Below the pieces are notes generated by a model. It saw only the letters and a program-made list of their open reading frames with translations, was not told the DNA's origin and searched no databases. The translations under genes were made by a program, and so were the position numbers. DNA of 64,000 nucleotides from Hyphomicrobium_A sp963745205 (GTDB lineage Bacteria > Pseudomonadota > Alphaproteobacteria > Rhizobiales > Hyphomicrobiaceae): NCBI GenBank assembly GCA_963745205.1, contig CAVUWX010000004.1, positions 160,007-224,006 on the forward strand, read 5' to 3'. The first letter of the stretch is position 1, and every line of letters begins with the position of its first letter. This document shows positions 15,749 through 25,067 of the stretch, piece after piece.

Positions 15749-16492
15749 ATGACGTCCTCAATATTGAAGCGGGCCCCGGGCAAAGCCGGTGTTAATCGCA
15801 CAGGCCTCGGCTTCCTAGCGGCTTCGGCGATCGCTCTGACGCTCGCTGGCTGCAAGACTATGGACGACCCGACGCGTGTCGCCGGCTGGACGCTCGTCGA
15901 TGCCTCCGAGCGCCATCCAATCCTCGTTTCGCAGCAGCCGACGACGCACGTCGTGAAGGTGGCGCCGGGTTCGAACGGCCTCACGGCCGGGCAGCGCGCC
16001 CAGCTTCTCGACTTCGCTGACCACTACCGTGCGACCGATACCGGAGCGAGCCGTCTCGTCATCCAAGCACCGAGCGGCGGCGCCAACGAGGTCTCCTCCA
16101 TGTACGCGGTGAGTCAGATACGCTCCTTGCTCGCCGACCAGGGATTCGCAGAGAACATGATCTCCGTGGAGGCCTACGACGCCAACGGAACTCGCGAACC
16201 TCCGATCCGTGTGTCCTACTTGCGGTTCGTCGCGCAACCTCCGCCGTGCGGCAACTGGTCGACCAATCTCGCCGACGAGCCGATGAATCTGCCCTATCCC
16301 GATCTCGGCTGCGCCAATCAGCACAACCTCGGCGCCATGGTCGCCAATCCTGCCGATCTCCTCGGCCCACGGAGCGAAACCGCGCGTGACAGCATGCGCC
16401 GCGATGAAGTGTTCACCAAGTACATCAACGGCCAGCCCACGGGCGCGAGGAAATCTGCCGATGAACGGGTGAACAAGGACAACAGCCAGTGA
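15749..16492 (+). CDS. cpaD: Flp pilus assembly lipoprotein CpaD
   Basis: A 247-residue outer-membrane lipoprotein that partners the CpaC secretin. The lipobox LTLAGC places the lipidated Cys at about residue 35. The body contains the CpaD pattern (GLTAGQRAQLLDFADHYRATDTGASRLVIQAPSG) and the family-typical C-terminal motif CGNWSTNLADEPMNLPYPDLGCANQHNLGAMVANPADLLGPR. The gene follows cpaC by 21 bases and precedes cpaE by 28. Confidence 0.94.
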   Translation: MTSSILKRAPGKAGVNRTGLGFLAASAIALTLAGCKTMDDPTRVAGWTLVDASERHPILVSQQPTTHVVKVAPGSNGLTAGQRAQLLDFADHYRATDTGASRLVIQAPSGGANEVSSMYAVSQIRSLLADQGFAENMISVEAYDANGTREPPIRVSYLRFVAQPPPCGNWSTNLADEPMNLPYPDLGCANQHNLGAMVANPADLLGPRSETARDSMRRDEVFTKYINGQPTGARKSADERVNKDNSQ

Positions 16493-16520
16493 GGATCGGA
16501 TAACCGAGGTCGCTCAAGTC

Positions 16521-17837
16521 ATGTCGAAGCACGTCCAATCCGCTCCAGGCACCGAAGAGGCGCACGAGCTCGACGTCGCTCTGCCGGGCGAAGAGGCTCA
16601 GTTCGCCGGGCAGCCGGTGAGCTCGCGGGCGCGGCCGATCCCGCGCATCTCCATCCAGGCCTTCTGCGAGAATGGCGCTATGGCGGAGATCGTTCAGATT
16701 GCGGCGGAAGATCGCCGTCTCGCCAAGGCGCACGTCAACGTGCACATGGGCGGGATCGAGGCGGCGGTGACGCATTACCAGCAGAACCCAACGCCGAACC
16801 TCATCATCATCGAAAGCAGCCTGCCGCGCGAGCACATCGTCGCCGAGCTCGACCGGCTGGCCGAAAGCTGCGATCCGGGCACCAAGGTCATCGTTATCGG
16901 GCACACGAATGACATCGTCCTCTACCGCGACCTGTTGAAGCGCGGCGTCAGCGAATATCTGGTCGAGCCCGTCTCGCCGCTCCAGTTGATGGAAGCGGTC
17001 TCCAATCTCTACAACAACCCCGAAACGGAGCCGGTCGGCCATGTCTACGCCTTCGTCGGGGCCAAGGGCGGCGTGGGGTCGTCGACCATCTGCCACAATA
17101 CGGCCTGGGCGCTGTCGGAGATCTTGAAGACGAACGTCGTGATCGCCGATCTCGACCTCGCATTCGGCACCACGGGGCTCGACTTCAACCAGGATCCGGT
17201 TCAGGGCATCGCGGATGCGCTCTCGAGTCCCGAGCGGCTCGACGAGGTGCTGCTCGACCGCCTCCTGACCAAGTGCTCCGAGCACCTGTCGATCTTTGCC
17301 GCACCGGTTGTCCTCGACCGCGACTACGACATCACGGTGGAGGGTTGCGACCAGGTTATCGACATCGTCCGCCAGAACGTACCCTACGTCGTTGTGGACC
17401 TGCCGCATACCTGGACGGCGTGGACAAAGAGCATCCTGCTGCAAGCGGACGAGGTCATCGTCACCGCGGCTCCCGACCTCGCCAACCTGCGCAATGCGAA
17501 GAACATCGTCGATCTGCTGCGGCAGTCGCGCCGCAACGACAGCAAGCCGCGCCTCGTCATGAACATGGTCAACATGCCCAAGCGCCCGGAGATCAGCGTG
17601 AAGGAGTTCGAGAACGCGCTCGGCCTCAAAACCATCAGCGTCATCGACTTCGATACCGAGACCTTCGGCCAAGCGGCCAACAACGGTCAAATGATCGAGG
17701 AGCTCAACGGCAAGTCCAAGTCAGCCGCCGCGTTCCGCGAGATTGCGCTGGCGATGACCCACCGCCGAGACATGCAGGTGGCCAAAAAACCGTCCGCGCT
17801 TGCACCTCTCTTCGAAAAATTAAAACTTAAGCGGTAA
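16521..17837 (+). CDS. cpaE: Flp pilus assembly ATPase CpaE
   Basis: A 438-residue MinD/ParA-like protein thought to place the pilus machinery at the pole. Residues about 30-165 form a receiver-like domain lacking an obvious phosphorylation triad. The ATPase domain starts with the deviant Walker A GAKGGVGSSTICHN at about residue 180, followed by DLDLAFGTTGLDFNQ and VVDLPHTW. The start at 16521 follows cpaD closely. The long frame on the opposite strand is a GC-driven shadow. Confidence 0.94.
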   Translation: MSKHVQSAPGTEEAHELDVALPGEEAQFAGQPVSSRARPIPRISIQAFCENGAMAEIVQIAAEDRRLAKAHVNVHMGGIEAAVTHYQQNPTPNLIIIESSLPREHIVAELDRLAESCDPGTKVIVIGHTNDIVLYRDLLKRGVSEYLVEPVSPLQLMEAVSNLYNNPETEPVGHVYAFVGAKGGVGSSTICHNTAWALSEILKTNVVIADLDLAFGTTGLDFNQDPVQGIADALSSPERLDEVLLDRLLTKCSEHLSIFAAPVVLDRDYDITVEGCDQVIDIVRQNVPYVVVDLPHTWTAWTKSILLQADEVIVTAAPDLANLRNAKNIVDLLRQSRRNDSKPRLVMNMVNMPKRPEISVKEFENALGLKTISVIDFDTETFGQAANNGQMIEELNGKSKSAAAFREIALAMTHRRDMQVAKKPSALAPLFEKLKLKR

Positions 17838-17848
17838 GGGTTCACGCT

Positions 17849-19321
17849 ATGTTCGGTAAGCGTACGAGTGAAATCATCGTTCCGCAGCGCCCGCCGCAGC
17901 AGGCGCCCGTAGCGGCCGCGCCAGCCCCGAAGGCCCTCGAGCCGAAGCCGGCGTCGAAGGGGCCGGCATCCTCGCCGACGACTTCGCAGGATTTGCCTCG
18001 GCGCCACTCCGAAGAATATTACGACGTGAAGACGACGGTCTTCAACGCGCTGATCGATACCATCGATCTTACGCAGCTCGCCAAGCTCGACAGCACGGCG
18101 GCCCGCGAAGAGATCCGCGACATCGTCAGCGAGATCATCCAGATCAAGAACGTCGTGATGTCGATCGCCGAGCAAGAGGAGCTGCTCGAGGACATCTGTA
18201 ACGACGTGCTCGGCTACGGGCCGCTGGAACCGCTTTTGGCTCGTGACGAGATCTCCGACATCATGGTCAACGGAGCCAACACGACGTACATCGAGGTCAA
18301 GGGCAAGGTGCAGAGGACGGGCGTGCGCTTCGCCGACAACCTGCAGCTCATGAACATCTGTCAGCGTATCGTCAGCCAAGTCGGGCGCCGCGTCGATGAA
18401 TCAAGCCCAATCTGCGACGCGCGCCTGCCCGACGGGTCGCGCGTCAACGTGATCGCGCCGCCGCTCGCAATTGATGGACCCGCGCTCACCATCCGAAAGT
18501 TCAAGCGGGATCGCTTGAACCTCGAGCAGCTTATGAAGCTCGGCACCATTACGCCGTTCGCAAAGACCATTCTGGAGATCATCGGACGCGTCCGGTGTAA
18601 TGTGCTGATCTCCGGTGGTACCGGTTCCGGCAAGACGACGCTGCTCAACTGCTTGACCGGCTCCATCGACGACGACGAGCGCATCATCACCTGCGAGGAT
18701 TCGGCTGAGCTTCAACTGCAGCAGCCGCACGTGGTCCGTCTCGAGACGCGACCTCCCAACCTCGAAGGTGAGGGCGAGATCAAGATGCGCGATCTCGTCA
18801 GGAACTGCCTTCGTATGCGGCCGGAGCGGATTATCGTGGGCGAGGTCCGCGGCCCGGAAGCCTTTGATCTCTTGCAGGCGATGAATACGGGCCACGACGG
18901 CTCGATGGGAACGCTTCACTCCAACAGTCCGCGCGAATGCATCAGCCGACTGGAATCGATGATCATGATGGGTGGCTACCAGCTTCCCGTGCGCACCATC
19001 CGCGAGATGATCACCGGCTCGGTCGACGTCATCGTTCAAGTCGCCCGTTTGCGCGACGGCACCCGTAAGGTCACGCACATCACCGAGGTGCTGGGCATGG
19101 AAGGCGAGGTGGTGACCTTGCAGGATCTCATTTTGTACGAGGTCACCGGCGAGGATGCGAACGGCAACCTCACGGGGCGCCAGCGCTCGACAGGCATCGC
19201 GCGTCCGCGGTTCTGGGACCGTGCCGCCTACTATGGCGAGGAACACCGTCTCGCCGAAGCCCTGGAAGCTGCCGAGATCCTCGACAAGGACGGCCATCCG
19301 CTCGGAGGCGGCAATGCTTGA
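17849..19321 (+). CDS. cpaF: Flp pilus secretion ATPase CpaF/TadA
   Basis: A 490-residue type II/IV secretion ATPase that powers pilus extension and probably retraction. A Pro/Ala-rich N-terminal linker covers residues 1-50. The helical N-terminal domain contains DICNDVLGYGPLEPLLARDEISDIMVNG. Walker A GGTGSGKT lies at residues 256-263; the Asp box (EDSAELQLQQPHVVRLE), Walker B (ERIIVGEVRG) and His box (GHDGSMGTLHSNSPRE) follow. Its stop overlaps the tadB start by eight bases, indicating translational coupling. Confidence 0.96.
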   Translation: MFGKRTSEIIVPQRPPQQAPVAAAPAPKALEPKPASKGPASSPTTSQDLPRRHSEEYYDVKTTVFNALIDTIDLTQLAKLDSTAAREEIRDIVSEIIQIKNVVMSIAEQEELLEDICNDVLGYGPLEPLLARDEISDIMVNGANTTYIEVKGKVQRTGVRFADNLQLMNICQRIVSQVGRRVDESSPICDARLPDGSRVNVIAPPLAIDGPALTIRKFKRDRLNLEQLMKLGTITPFAKTILEIIGRVRCNVLISGGTGSGKTTLLNCLTGSIDDDERIITCEDSAELQLQQPHVVRLETRPPNLEGEGEIKMRDLVRNCLRMRPERIIVGEVRGPEAFDLLQAMNTGHDGSMGTLHSNSPRECISRLESMIMMGGYQLPVRTIREMITGSVDVIVQVARLRDGTRKVTHITEVLGMEGEVVTLQDLILYEVTGEDANGNLTGRQRSTGIARPRFWDRAAYYGEEHRLAEALEAAEILDKDGHPLGGGNA

Positions 19322-20312
19322 GGGAAACGAGGCCGCATTGGCGGCGGCGCTCGCTGCCTGCGCCGTCTCCGCACTCGTCTTCGTGTTCATTTATCCGTAC
19401 TTTTCCGCTGACCGAAAGGGCGAGCTGCGCTTGCGCGGCCTCGCGGAAGGGTCCGGGCCCAATGCTCTGCAGGCGGCTAGCGATCTGGTCGCCAACCGGC
19501 GCAAGGCCGTTTCAGAGTCTCTGAAGGAGCTGGAAAGCCGCCAGAATACCTTGGAGAAGGTGTCGCTGCGCCTGCGTTTGCAGAGGGCGGGCATCAACGT
19601 CACGCCCAGGATCTATTGGCTGGCGAGCGCCGTCTGCGGCCTGACGCTTGCGCTCCTCGTCGATCTGACGCTCCCGGCATCGGGCACGCGGCAACTATTG
19701 GCGCTCGTGGTGGGTCTCATCGGCGTGTTCGGTGTGCCGCGTTGGATCGTTTCCAAGATGACGAAGCGACGGCAGGCCAAGTTCCTCGCCGAACTCGCCA
19801 ACGCGGTCGAGATCATTGTGCGCGGCGTCAAGTCCGGTCTGCCGCTTAACGAATGCCTATCAACCATCGCACGCGAAAGCGCGGAGCCGCTGGCGAGCGA
19901 GTTTCGCGACGTCATCGAGCAGCAGCGGGTCGGCGTACCTCTCTCCGAGGCGCTCGAGCGCCTGACGACGCGGATGCCGCTGGCGGAGGTGAAGTTCTTC
20001 ACGATCGTGATAGCTATCCAGCAGCAGGCCGGCGGCAACCTTTCCGAAGCTCTGAGCAATCTCGCGACCGTGCTGCGCGACCGGTTCCGCCTCAAGATGA
20101 AAGTCAAGGCGCTGAGCGGTGAGGCCAAAGCGTCGGCAGCAGTGCTCGCGTCCTTGCCGCCGGCGGTCGTGTTCATGGTCTACGGCGCCTCGCCCGACTA
20201 CATCATGCCGCTGTTCGCGACGCGCACGGGAAACTTCCTGCTGCTATTTAGTGCGTGCTGGATGATCATCGGCGTGCTGGTGATGCGCAAGATGATCAAC
20301 TTCAAGTTCTGA
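19314..20312 (+). CDS. tadB: Flp pilus platform protein TadB
   Basis: A 332-residue inner-membrane protein of the GspF/TadB family. One N-terminal helix (about residues 12-28), a pair near 105-145, and C-terminal helices near 275-330 flank the cytoplasmic T2SSF domain (about 160-280, NAVEIIVRGVKSGLPLNECLSTIARES and QQQAGGNLSEALSNLATVLRDR). With TadC it forms the platform on which CpaF acts. The start MLEGNEAALAA overlaps the cpaF stop. Confidence 0.95.
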   Translation: MLEGNEAALAAALAACAVSALVFVFIYPYFSADRKGELRLRGLAEGSGPNALQAASDLVANRRKAVSESLKELESRQNTLEKVSLRLRLQRAGINVTPRIYWLASAVCGLTLALLVDLTLPASGTRQLLALVVGLIGVFGVPRWIVSKMTKRRQAKFLAELANAVEIIVRGVKSGLPLNECLSTIARESAEPLASEFRDVIEQQRVGVPLSEALERLTTRMPLAEVKFFTIVIAIQQQAGGNLSEALSNLATVLRDRFRLKMKVKALSGEAKASAAVLASLPPAVVFMVYGASPDYIMPLFATRTGNFLLLFSACWMIIGVLVMRKMINFKF

Positions 20313-20361
20313 GGCATGGGCTCGATTGCTTGGCCGCCCCTTAAGGTGAGTGCCGTTAGTC

Positions 20362-21333
20362 ATGGATCTGCTCGGCAATTTCACGAACCCCACGCTCGTT
20401 GTCACGCTGCTGGCCGCCGTATGCGTCTTCGCCACAGTACTGACGATCGCCATGCCGATAATCGCGCGCGACCGCATGAGCCATCGCATGCGCGTAATGG
20501 CGATCGAGCGCGACAAAATGCGCGCCGCACGGCTCGCAGAGATAAGCCGTGAGCGGCAGACCGCCAAGCTGCGGCACGCGTCTCAGGGCTTCACGCAGCA
20601 GATGGTCGAGCGCTTCAATCTGCGTAAGCTGTTCGAGAACGAGGACCTGCGCGACAAGCTGAAACGGGCCGGCCTCAGAGGTCAGGCCCCGCTGGCGACC
20701 TACATGTTCTTCCGGGTCGCTACACCCCTCGTCGTCTTTGCGCTGGCGATGTTCTATCTTTTTGTCGTGGGGGCACTGGCGTACCCGCCCATGATCAAGC
20801 TCTTGATTGCGCTGGGTGCCGCCTTCGTTGGCTCCTATCTGCCGAACATCTTCATTCAGAACCTGACCCAGAAACGCCAGAACGCGATCAGGATCGTTTT
20901 TCCGGATGCCCTCGACATGCTGCTGATATGCGTGCAGGCAGGCATGTCTGTCGAGGCCGCGTTCGGCCGGGTCGCAAAGGAGGTCGCCAGCCAGTCGATG
21001 GAACTCGCCGAGGAGCTGAGCCTGACGACGGCGGAGCTCTCCTACCTGCAGGACCGACGCCAGGCGTTCGACAACCTTGGCAAGCGCACCGGTCTTCCCG
21101 GGATCAAGGCCGTAGTGACCGCGCTCATCCAGGCCGAGCGCTACGGCACCCCGGTCGGCCAGGCGCTGCGCGTAATGGCCAAGGAAAACCGCGACATCCG
21201 CCAGTCGGAGGCCGAGAAAAAGGCCGCATCCCTTCCTCCGAAGCTCACCGTCCCTATGATCTTGTTCTTTCTGCCCGTGCTCTTCGTAGTGATCCTCGGG
21301 CCGGCCGCGATCCGCTTCTGGGAATTCAACTGA
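20362..21333 (+). CDS. tadC: Flp pilus platform protein TadC
   Basis: A 323-residue inner-membrane T2SSF-domain protein partnering TadB. The T2SSF core is at about residues 175-295 (FPDALDMLLICVQAGMSVEAAFGRVAKE and ALIQAERYGTPVGQALRVMAKENRDIRQSEAEKKA). The family-typical end PPKLTVPMILFFLPVLFVVILGPA is present. I use the ATG at 20362, with AAGGTGAG upstream; a GTG four codons earlier is also in frame. The gene is the last plus-strand member of the pilus operon and is convergent with tadD. Confidence 0.95.
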   Translation: MDLLGNFTNPTLVVTLLAAVCVFATVLTIAMPIIARDRMSHRMRVMAIERDKMRAARLAEISRERQTAKLRHASQGFTQQMVERFNLRKLFENEDLRDKLKRAGLRGQAPLATYMFFRVATPLVVFALAMFYLFVVGALAYPPMIKLLIALGAAFVGSYLPNIFIQNLTQKRQNAIRIVFPDALDMLLICVQAGMSVEAAFGRVAKEVASQSMELAEELSLTTAELSYLQDRRQAFDNLGKRTGLPGIKAVVTALIQAERYGTPVGQALRVMAKENRDIRQSEAEKKAASLPPKLTVPMILFFLPVLFVVILGPAAIRFWEFN

Positions 21334-21403
21334 GATCGCGCCGACCGCGTGAGGCGCCCCTCAAAGCTCACAGTCTCGGATATTCGCGGCAGTGCGGAGC
21401 CAC

Positions 21404-22768
21404 TCAATCGGGGCGGGGCTCGCCCGAAGTGGTGACCTGGGGCGTCCATAACTGGGACTGGGTCGGTGTCGCGGCCTTACCCGGCTCCAGAGCGGCGGCG
21501 GGCTTCTTCACCGGCTCGGGCGCGCGCAGCGACAGGTCGATATCGCGATGCGTGACCACGTCGGTGTCAGGTTTCTGCTTGGCCTTTGCGGTCTTGGCAG
21601 GAGTGGAGACGTTCGCTGTCCAAATCGGTGCTGCCTCCGCAGCCGCGGAGATCGGCGTAGGCGCGGGGGTTACGTCGGCCTGCTTCAGGTGGTCCGTGCC
21701 CCACGGCAGAGAAGCCGCCGCCTGAGCGGCCGGCGCCGGCTTCGGCTCGGCAGCCTCGATCGCGGGTGGCGCCGCCTCGGCGACCGGCACTGGCTCCGGC
21801 TTGACGGCCGTTGTCACGGGCACTTCCGGCTTCGCTGCCGCCTTGGCCTTCGCCGTCCGGGCTTGCGTCACGCGCGCGGTGGCCCACTGGGCGGCAGCTT
21901 TGGATTGCGCCGCAGGCGCCTCGGCAACGCCGACGCCCTGGTTTGCTGTGATGGGCATCGCCTTCGGCTCGAGCTTTACGACCTGGCGCAGGAAGGACGT
22001 GTTCTGGGTGGCGCTTTCCATGGGAATGTCGCGCGCGGCGATCAGCTTAGCCTCATCGTACTTGCCCTGAAGCCCAAGGACGAGCGCAAGGTTCTGGCGG
22101 ATCTTGGGCGAGCTGCCATCGGCCGTTTCGGCGCGCCGCAACAGAGTTTCTGCATGCGCCGGATCGCCGCTCATCGCGGTTGCCAGTGCAAGGTTGCTCA
22201 AGATCGAGGGTTGGTCGTGCGCGAGCGTTAGCGCGCGGTCGTAGAAGGGGATCGCCTCGGCGTATTTGCCCTGCTTGGCAAGCACGGTGCCGCGCGCGGA
22301 GATCACGCGCCAGTCGGGATGGACCGGATCGTCGGCGGCCGCGAGCAGGCTGTCCGCAAGGCCGACCTGATCGAGGTCGAGCGCGAGGCGCCCGTATTCG
22401 CCAGCGAGCTCGCGGTCGTCGCCATGGAAGATCGAGACCTGTTGCAGCACGGCGAGCGCCCGCTGCTTGTCGCCCATGGCCTTGAGGTTGCGGGCGAAGT
22501 TGAGCGCGATTTTAAGCTCGCGGGGGCTCGCGGCATATTGCTTGCCCCAGTAGTCGGTCGCCTTCTCGAGCTCGCTTTGGGTCTGGGGGCCCTCCTTGGG
22601 TTGACCCTGTCTGGCCTCGGCTTTGCCGTCGTTGAGGGTGAGCGGGTCGGGGCCGCCGGAGAGAAGCTGGGCGCAGCCGCCGACCATCAGGCACGCCGCA
22701 AGTCCGAGGAGCCCCCGGATTCCGCTGAGCTGGTGCCGTACCGTCCGGCGGTTCGTGACGAGCGCCAT
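21404..22768 (-). CDS. tadD: TPR lipoprotein TadD of the Flp pilus
   Basis: A 454-residue outer-membrane lipoprotein. The lipobox ends at Cys32 (VGGC). Tetratricopeptide repeats occupy about residues 65-260, including the canonical segment GKYAEAIPFYDRALTLAHDQPSILSNLALA. A long Pro/Ala/Lys/Thr-rich tail of about 180 residues follows and is probably disordered; it is longer than in most TadD proteins. An AGGGAG box precedes the ATG at 22768. TadD helps localise or assemble the CpaC secretin. It is read convergently with tadC. Confidence 0.9.
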   Translation of the reverse strand: MALVTNRRTVRHQLSGIRGLLGLAACLMVGGCAQLLSGGPDPLTLNDGKAEARQGQPKEGPQTQSELEKATDYWGKQYAASPRELKIALNFARNLKAMGDKQRALAVLQQVSIFHGDDRELAGEYGRLALDLDQVGLADSLLAAADDPVHPDWRVISARGTVLAKQGKYAEAIPFYDRALTLAHDQPSILSNLALATAMSGDPAHAETLLRRAETADGSSPKIRQNLALVLGLQGKYDEAKLIAARDIPMESATQNTSFLRQVVKLEPKAMPITANQGVGVAEAPAAQSKAAAQWATARVTQARTAKAKAAAKPEVPVTTAVKPEPVPVAEAAPPAIEAAEPKPAPAAQAAASLPWGTDHLKQADVTPAPTPISAAAEAAPIWTANVSTPAKTAKAKQKPDTDVVTHRDIDLSLRAPEPVKKPAAALEPGKAATPTQSQLWTPQVTTSGEPRPD

Positions 22769-22882
22769 TGTGGTCTCCCTAAACGGACTGAAGACGCGAA
22801 ATCTGTCTCTTGTCCGTCAGCTTGTGAGACACTCGTCAACAAACGATTAACCCGTCTAAACCGCTGTAAGGTTGTGCAATCG

Positions 22883-23545
22883 TCAGCCGGCGGTGGCCAT
22901 CTCGGTGCGGGCTTCCTCAAGCCACACGGTCATCTCCGGCATGGCGAAGATCGTCTCCACGTAAGCCTGAGCCGTACCGTCGTCGCCGTAAGCCCCAAGG
23001 TTCGGGATGTAGCTGAGGAAGCGCGAGGCGACGGGTGCATACATCGCGTCGGCGGCAGAGAACCGCCCAAAAAGGAACGACCCGCCGCCGCCGAATTTGG
23101 TCCGGCACTCCCGCCACAGCGACACGATGCGCTGCACGTTCGCCCCGACCTCGCCTGGCAATATCGCCTGCGGGAGGCGGGTAAGCACGTCCATGGAGCA
23201 GTGCTGGCGCAGGGGGCCGAAGCCCGAATGCATCTCGGCCGCCGCCGAGCGGGCGATTGCCCGGACGGTCACGTCGCGCGGCCACAGCTCGACCTCAGGG
23301 TGCCGCTCGGCGAGGTATTCGAGGATCGCAAGGCTGTCCCAGATCGCAAGGTCGCCGTCGATGAGGGTCGGCACCATGCCGGACGGGCTATGCTTTAGGA
23401 TCTCCGCCTTCGAGTTCGGCAGCCGCAGCCGCACGTTGATCTCATCGAACGCGACGCCCATGCGCCGCATGGCGAGCCAGGGCCGCAGGCTCCAACTCGA
23501 CCAGTTCTTGTTGCCGATGACGAGGCGGTAGCGATTGGCAGTCAT
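22883..23545 (-). CDS. Glutathione S-transferase family protein
   Basis: A 220-residue protein. The thioredoxin-like domain starts YRLVIGNKNWSSWSLRPWLAMR, with a Ser pair in the active-site region, followed by GMVPTLIDGDLAIWDSLAILEYLAE with the cis-Pro and Asp-Ser glutathione-binding motifs. The helical C-terminal domain covers about residues 85-215. The N-terminal pattern matches the YfcF/zeta-like group rather than the beta-class copy at 5.5 kb. It is divergent from the aminopeptidase gene with a 103-base spacer. Substrate unknown. Confidence 0.88.
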   Translation of the reverse strand: MTANRYRLVIGNKNWSSWSLRPWLAMRRMGVAFDEINVRLRLPNSKAEILKHSPSGMVPTLIDGDLAIWDSLAILEYLAERHPEVELWPRDVTVRAIARSAAAEMHSGFGPLRQHCSMDVLTRLPQAILPGEVGANVQRIVSLWRECRTKFGGGGSFLFGRFSAADAMYAPVASRFLSYIPNLGAYGDDGTAQAYVETIFAMPEMTVWLEEARTEMATAG

Positions 23546-23648
23546 GCTCTTGCGTTGCCCTCCGTGATCCTATTCTGTTCCTGGCGCAAGTCGCCGAGAC
23601 ATTCCCCGCGTTTAGGCACCTTCTGTAGCAAGGACCGGGCGAGACTTC

Positions 23649-25067
23649 ATGGCCAATGCTCTAACCGCCGCCGATGCGTTCGTGGCCGAAGATGCTGCGC
23701 CGGCTGAGGTCCCCGTCTGGCTCGTGGAAAAGGGGGGCTCGCTCGAGGCGATCCTTCACGACGGTGCGCAGCAGAGCTGGGTTGCAGCGGCCGGGTTCAA
23801 GGGCGCGGCCAAGCAGCACGTGCTCGTTCCCTCGGCAGATGGGAGGCTCGCAGGTGTGCTGCTGGGGATCGGCGAGATCGGCGCTCCGGCGGAGCCGAGC
23901 GGTCCGCCCGAGCTGCTCCTCGGCCAGCTCGCGCAGGCGCTGCCGGCGGGCACCTATCGGCTCGAAAGCAAGATGGGCGATCCGGCCCTCGCCGCGATCG
24001 CCTGGGGATTGGGGGCTTACCGTTACGGTCGCTACAAGAGCACCGACGGCGCCGGGCCGGCGCAACTTCGCATCCCCGCCGGTGTTGATCGCGCCGCGGT
24101 CCTCAACACGGTCTACGCGGTGTGGCAGGGCCGCGACCTCATCAACGCGCCGGCATCCGACATGGGGCCGGCGGAGCTCGAGGCGGGCGTGCGTGCACTT
24201 GCCGTGCGTCACGGTGCGACCGTAACGGTCATAGAGGGCGACGACCTTCTCGCCCAGAATTTTCCCATGATCCACGCCGTCGGACGCGCAAGCCCGCGCG
24301 CTCCGCGCCTCATCGACCTCACCTGGGGACGCGAGGGTGCTGCGACCGTCACTCTGATCGGCAAGGGAATCTGCTTCGACACCGGCGGTCTCGACATCAA
24401 GGCAGCGAGTGGCATGCTCTTGATGAAGAAGGACATGGGCGGTGCGGCGGCGGCGCTAACCCTCGGCCACATGATCATGGGCCAAGGGCTCGACGTGCGG
24501 CTGCGCATCCTGATCCCCGCGGCGGAGAACAGCGTAGCCGGTAATGCGTTCCGGCCGGGCGACATCCTGCAATCGCGCGCCGGCCGCACGGTCGAGGTCG
24601 GCAACACGGATGCGGAAGGCAGGCTTGTCCTCGCCGACGCCATCGCGCTTGCAGACGAGGAAGGGCCCGACAACATGCTCGTGTTCGCTACGCTCACCGG
24701 CGCCGCCCGCGTCGCTCTGGGGCCCGATGTTCCGGCTTTCTTTAGCGACGACGACGCGTTCGCCGCCGCGCTGACGGAGGTATCGGCGAAAATCGGTGAT
24801 CCGGTTTGGCGACTGCCGCTCTGGGCCGGATATGATTCGAAGCTTGAAAGCAGTATAGCCGACCTGGGCAACGTCTGGGACGCGCCGTTCGCCGGTGCCA
24901 TCGTCGCCGCCCTGTTCCTCAAGCGCTTCGTAAAACGCGCACGTCGTTTTGCCCACTTCGACATTTACGGATGGCGCCCGTCGGCGACACCGCTCGGTCC
25001 AAAGGGTGGCGAGCCGCAGGCGGCGAGGGCCGTGTTTGCGCTGTTGAAGGAGGAGTGCGCCCGATGA
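23649..25067 (+). CDS. Leucyl aminopeptidase family protein (M17)
   Basis: A 472-residue cytosolic metallo-aminopeptidase. The M17 catalytic domain (about residues 160-465) shows the metal/active-site motifs GKGICFDTGGLDIK (about 238-251), KKDMGGAAAAL, and the signature NTDAEGRL at 319-326. The N-terminal domain is divergent, as is common in the shorter alphaproteobacterial group. Its stop codon overlaps the NlpC/P60 gene start in an ATGA, so the two are likely co-expressed in peptide turnover; cell-wall peptide recycling is a reasonable inference. Confidence 0.94.
   Translation: MANALTAADAFVAEDAAPAEVPVWLVEKGGSLEAILHDGAQQSWVAAAGFKGAAKQHVLVPSADGRLAGVLLGIGEIGAPAEPSGPPELLLGQLAQALPAGTYRLESKMGDPALAAIAWGLGAYRYGRYKSTDGAGPAQLRIPAGVDRAAVLNTVYAVWQGRDLINAPASDMGPAELEAGVRALAVRHGATVTVIEGDDLLAQNFPMIHAVGRASPRAPRLIDLTWGREGAATVTLIGKGICFDTGGLDIKAASGMLLMKKDMGGAAAALTLGHMIMGQGLDVRLRILIPAAENSVAGNAFRPGDILQSRAGRTVEVGNTDAEGRLVLADAIALADEEGPDNMLVFATLTGAARVALGPDVPAFFSDDDAFAAALTEVSAKIGDPVWRLPLWAGYDSKLESSIADLGNVWDAPFAGAIVAALFLKRFVKRARRFAHFDIYGWRPSATPLGPKGGEPQAARAVFALLKEECAR

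Noticed and set aside
16425..17690. A 421-residue minus-strand open frame opposite cpaE
   Set aside because: Shadow of cpaE, rich in Asp/Arg/His with no ribosome-binding site; it crosses the cpaD-cpaE junction.
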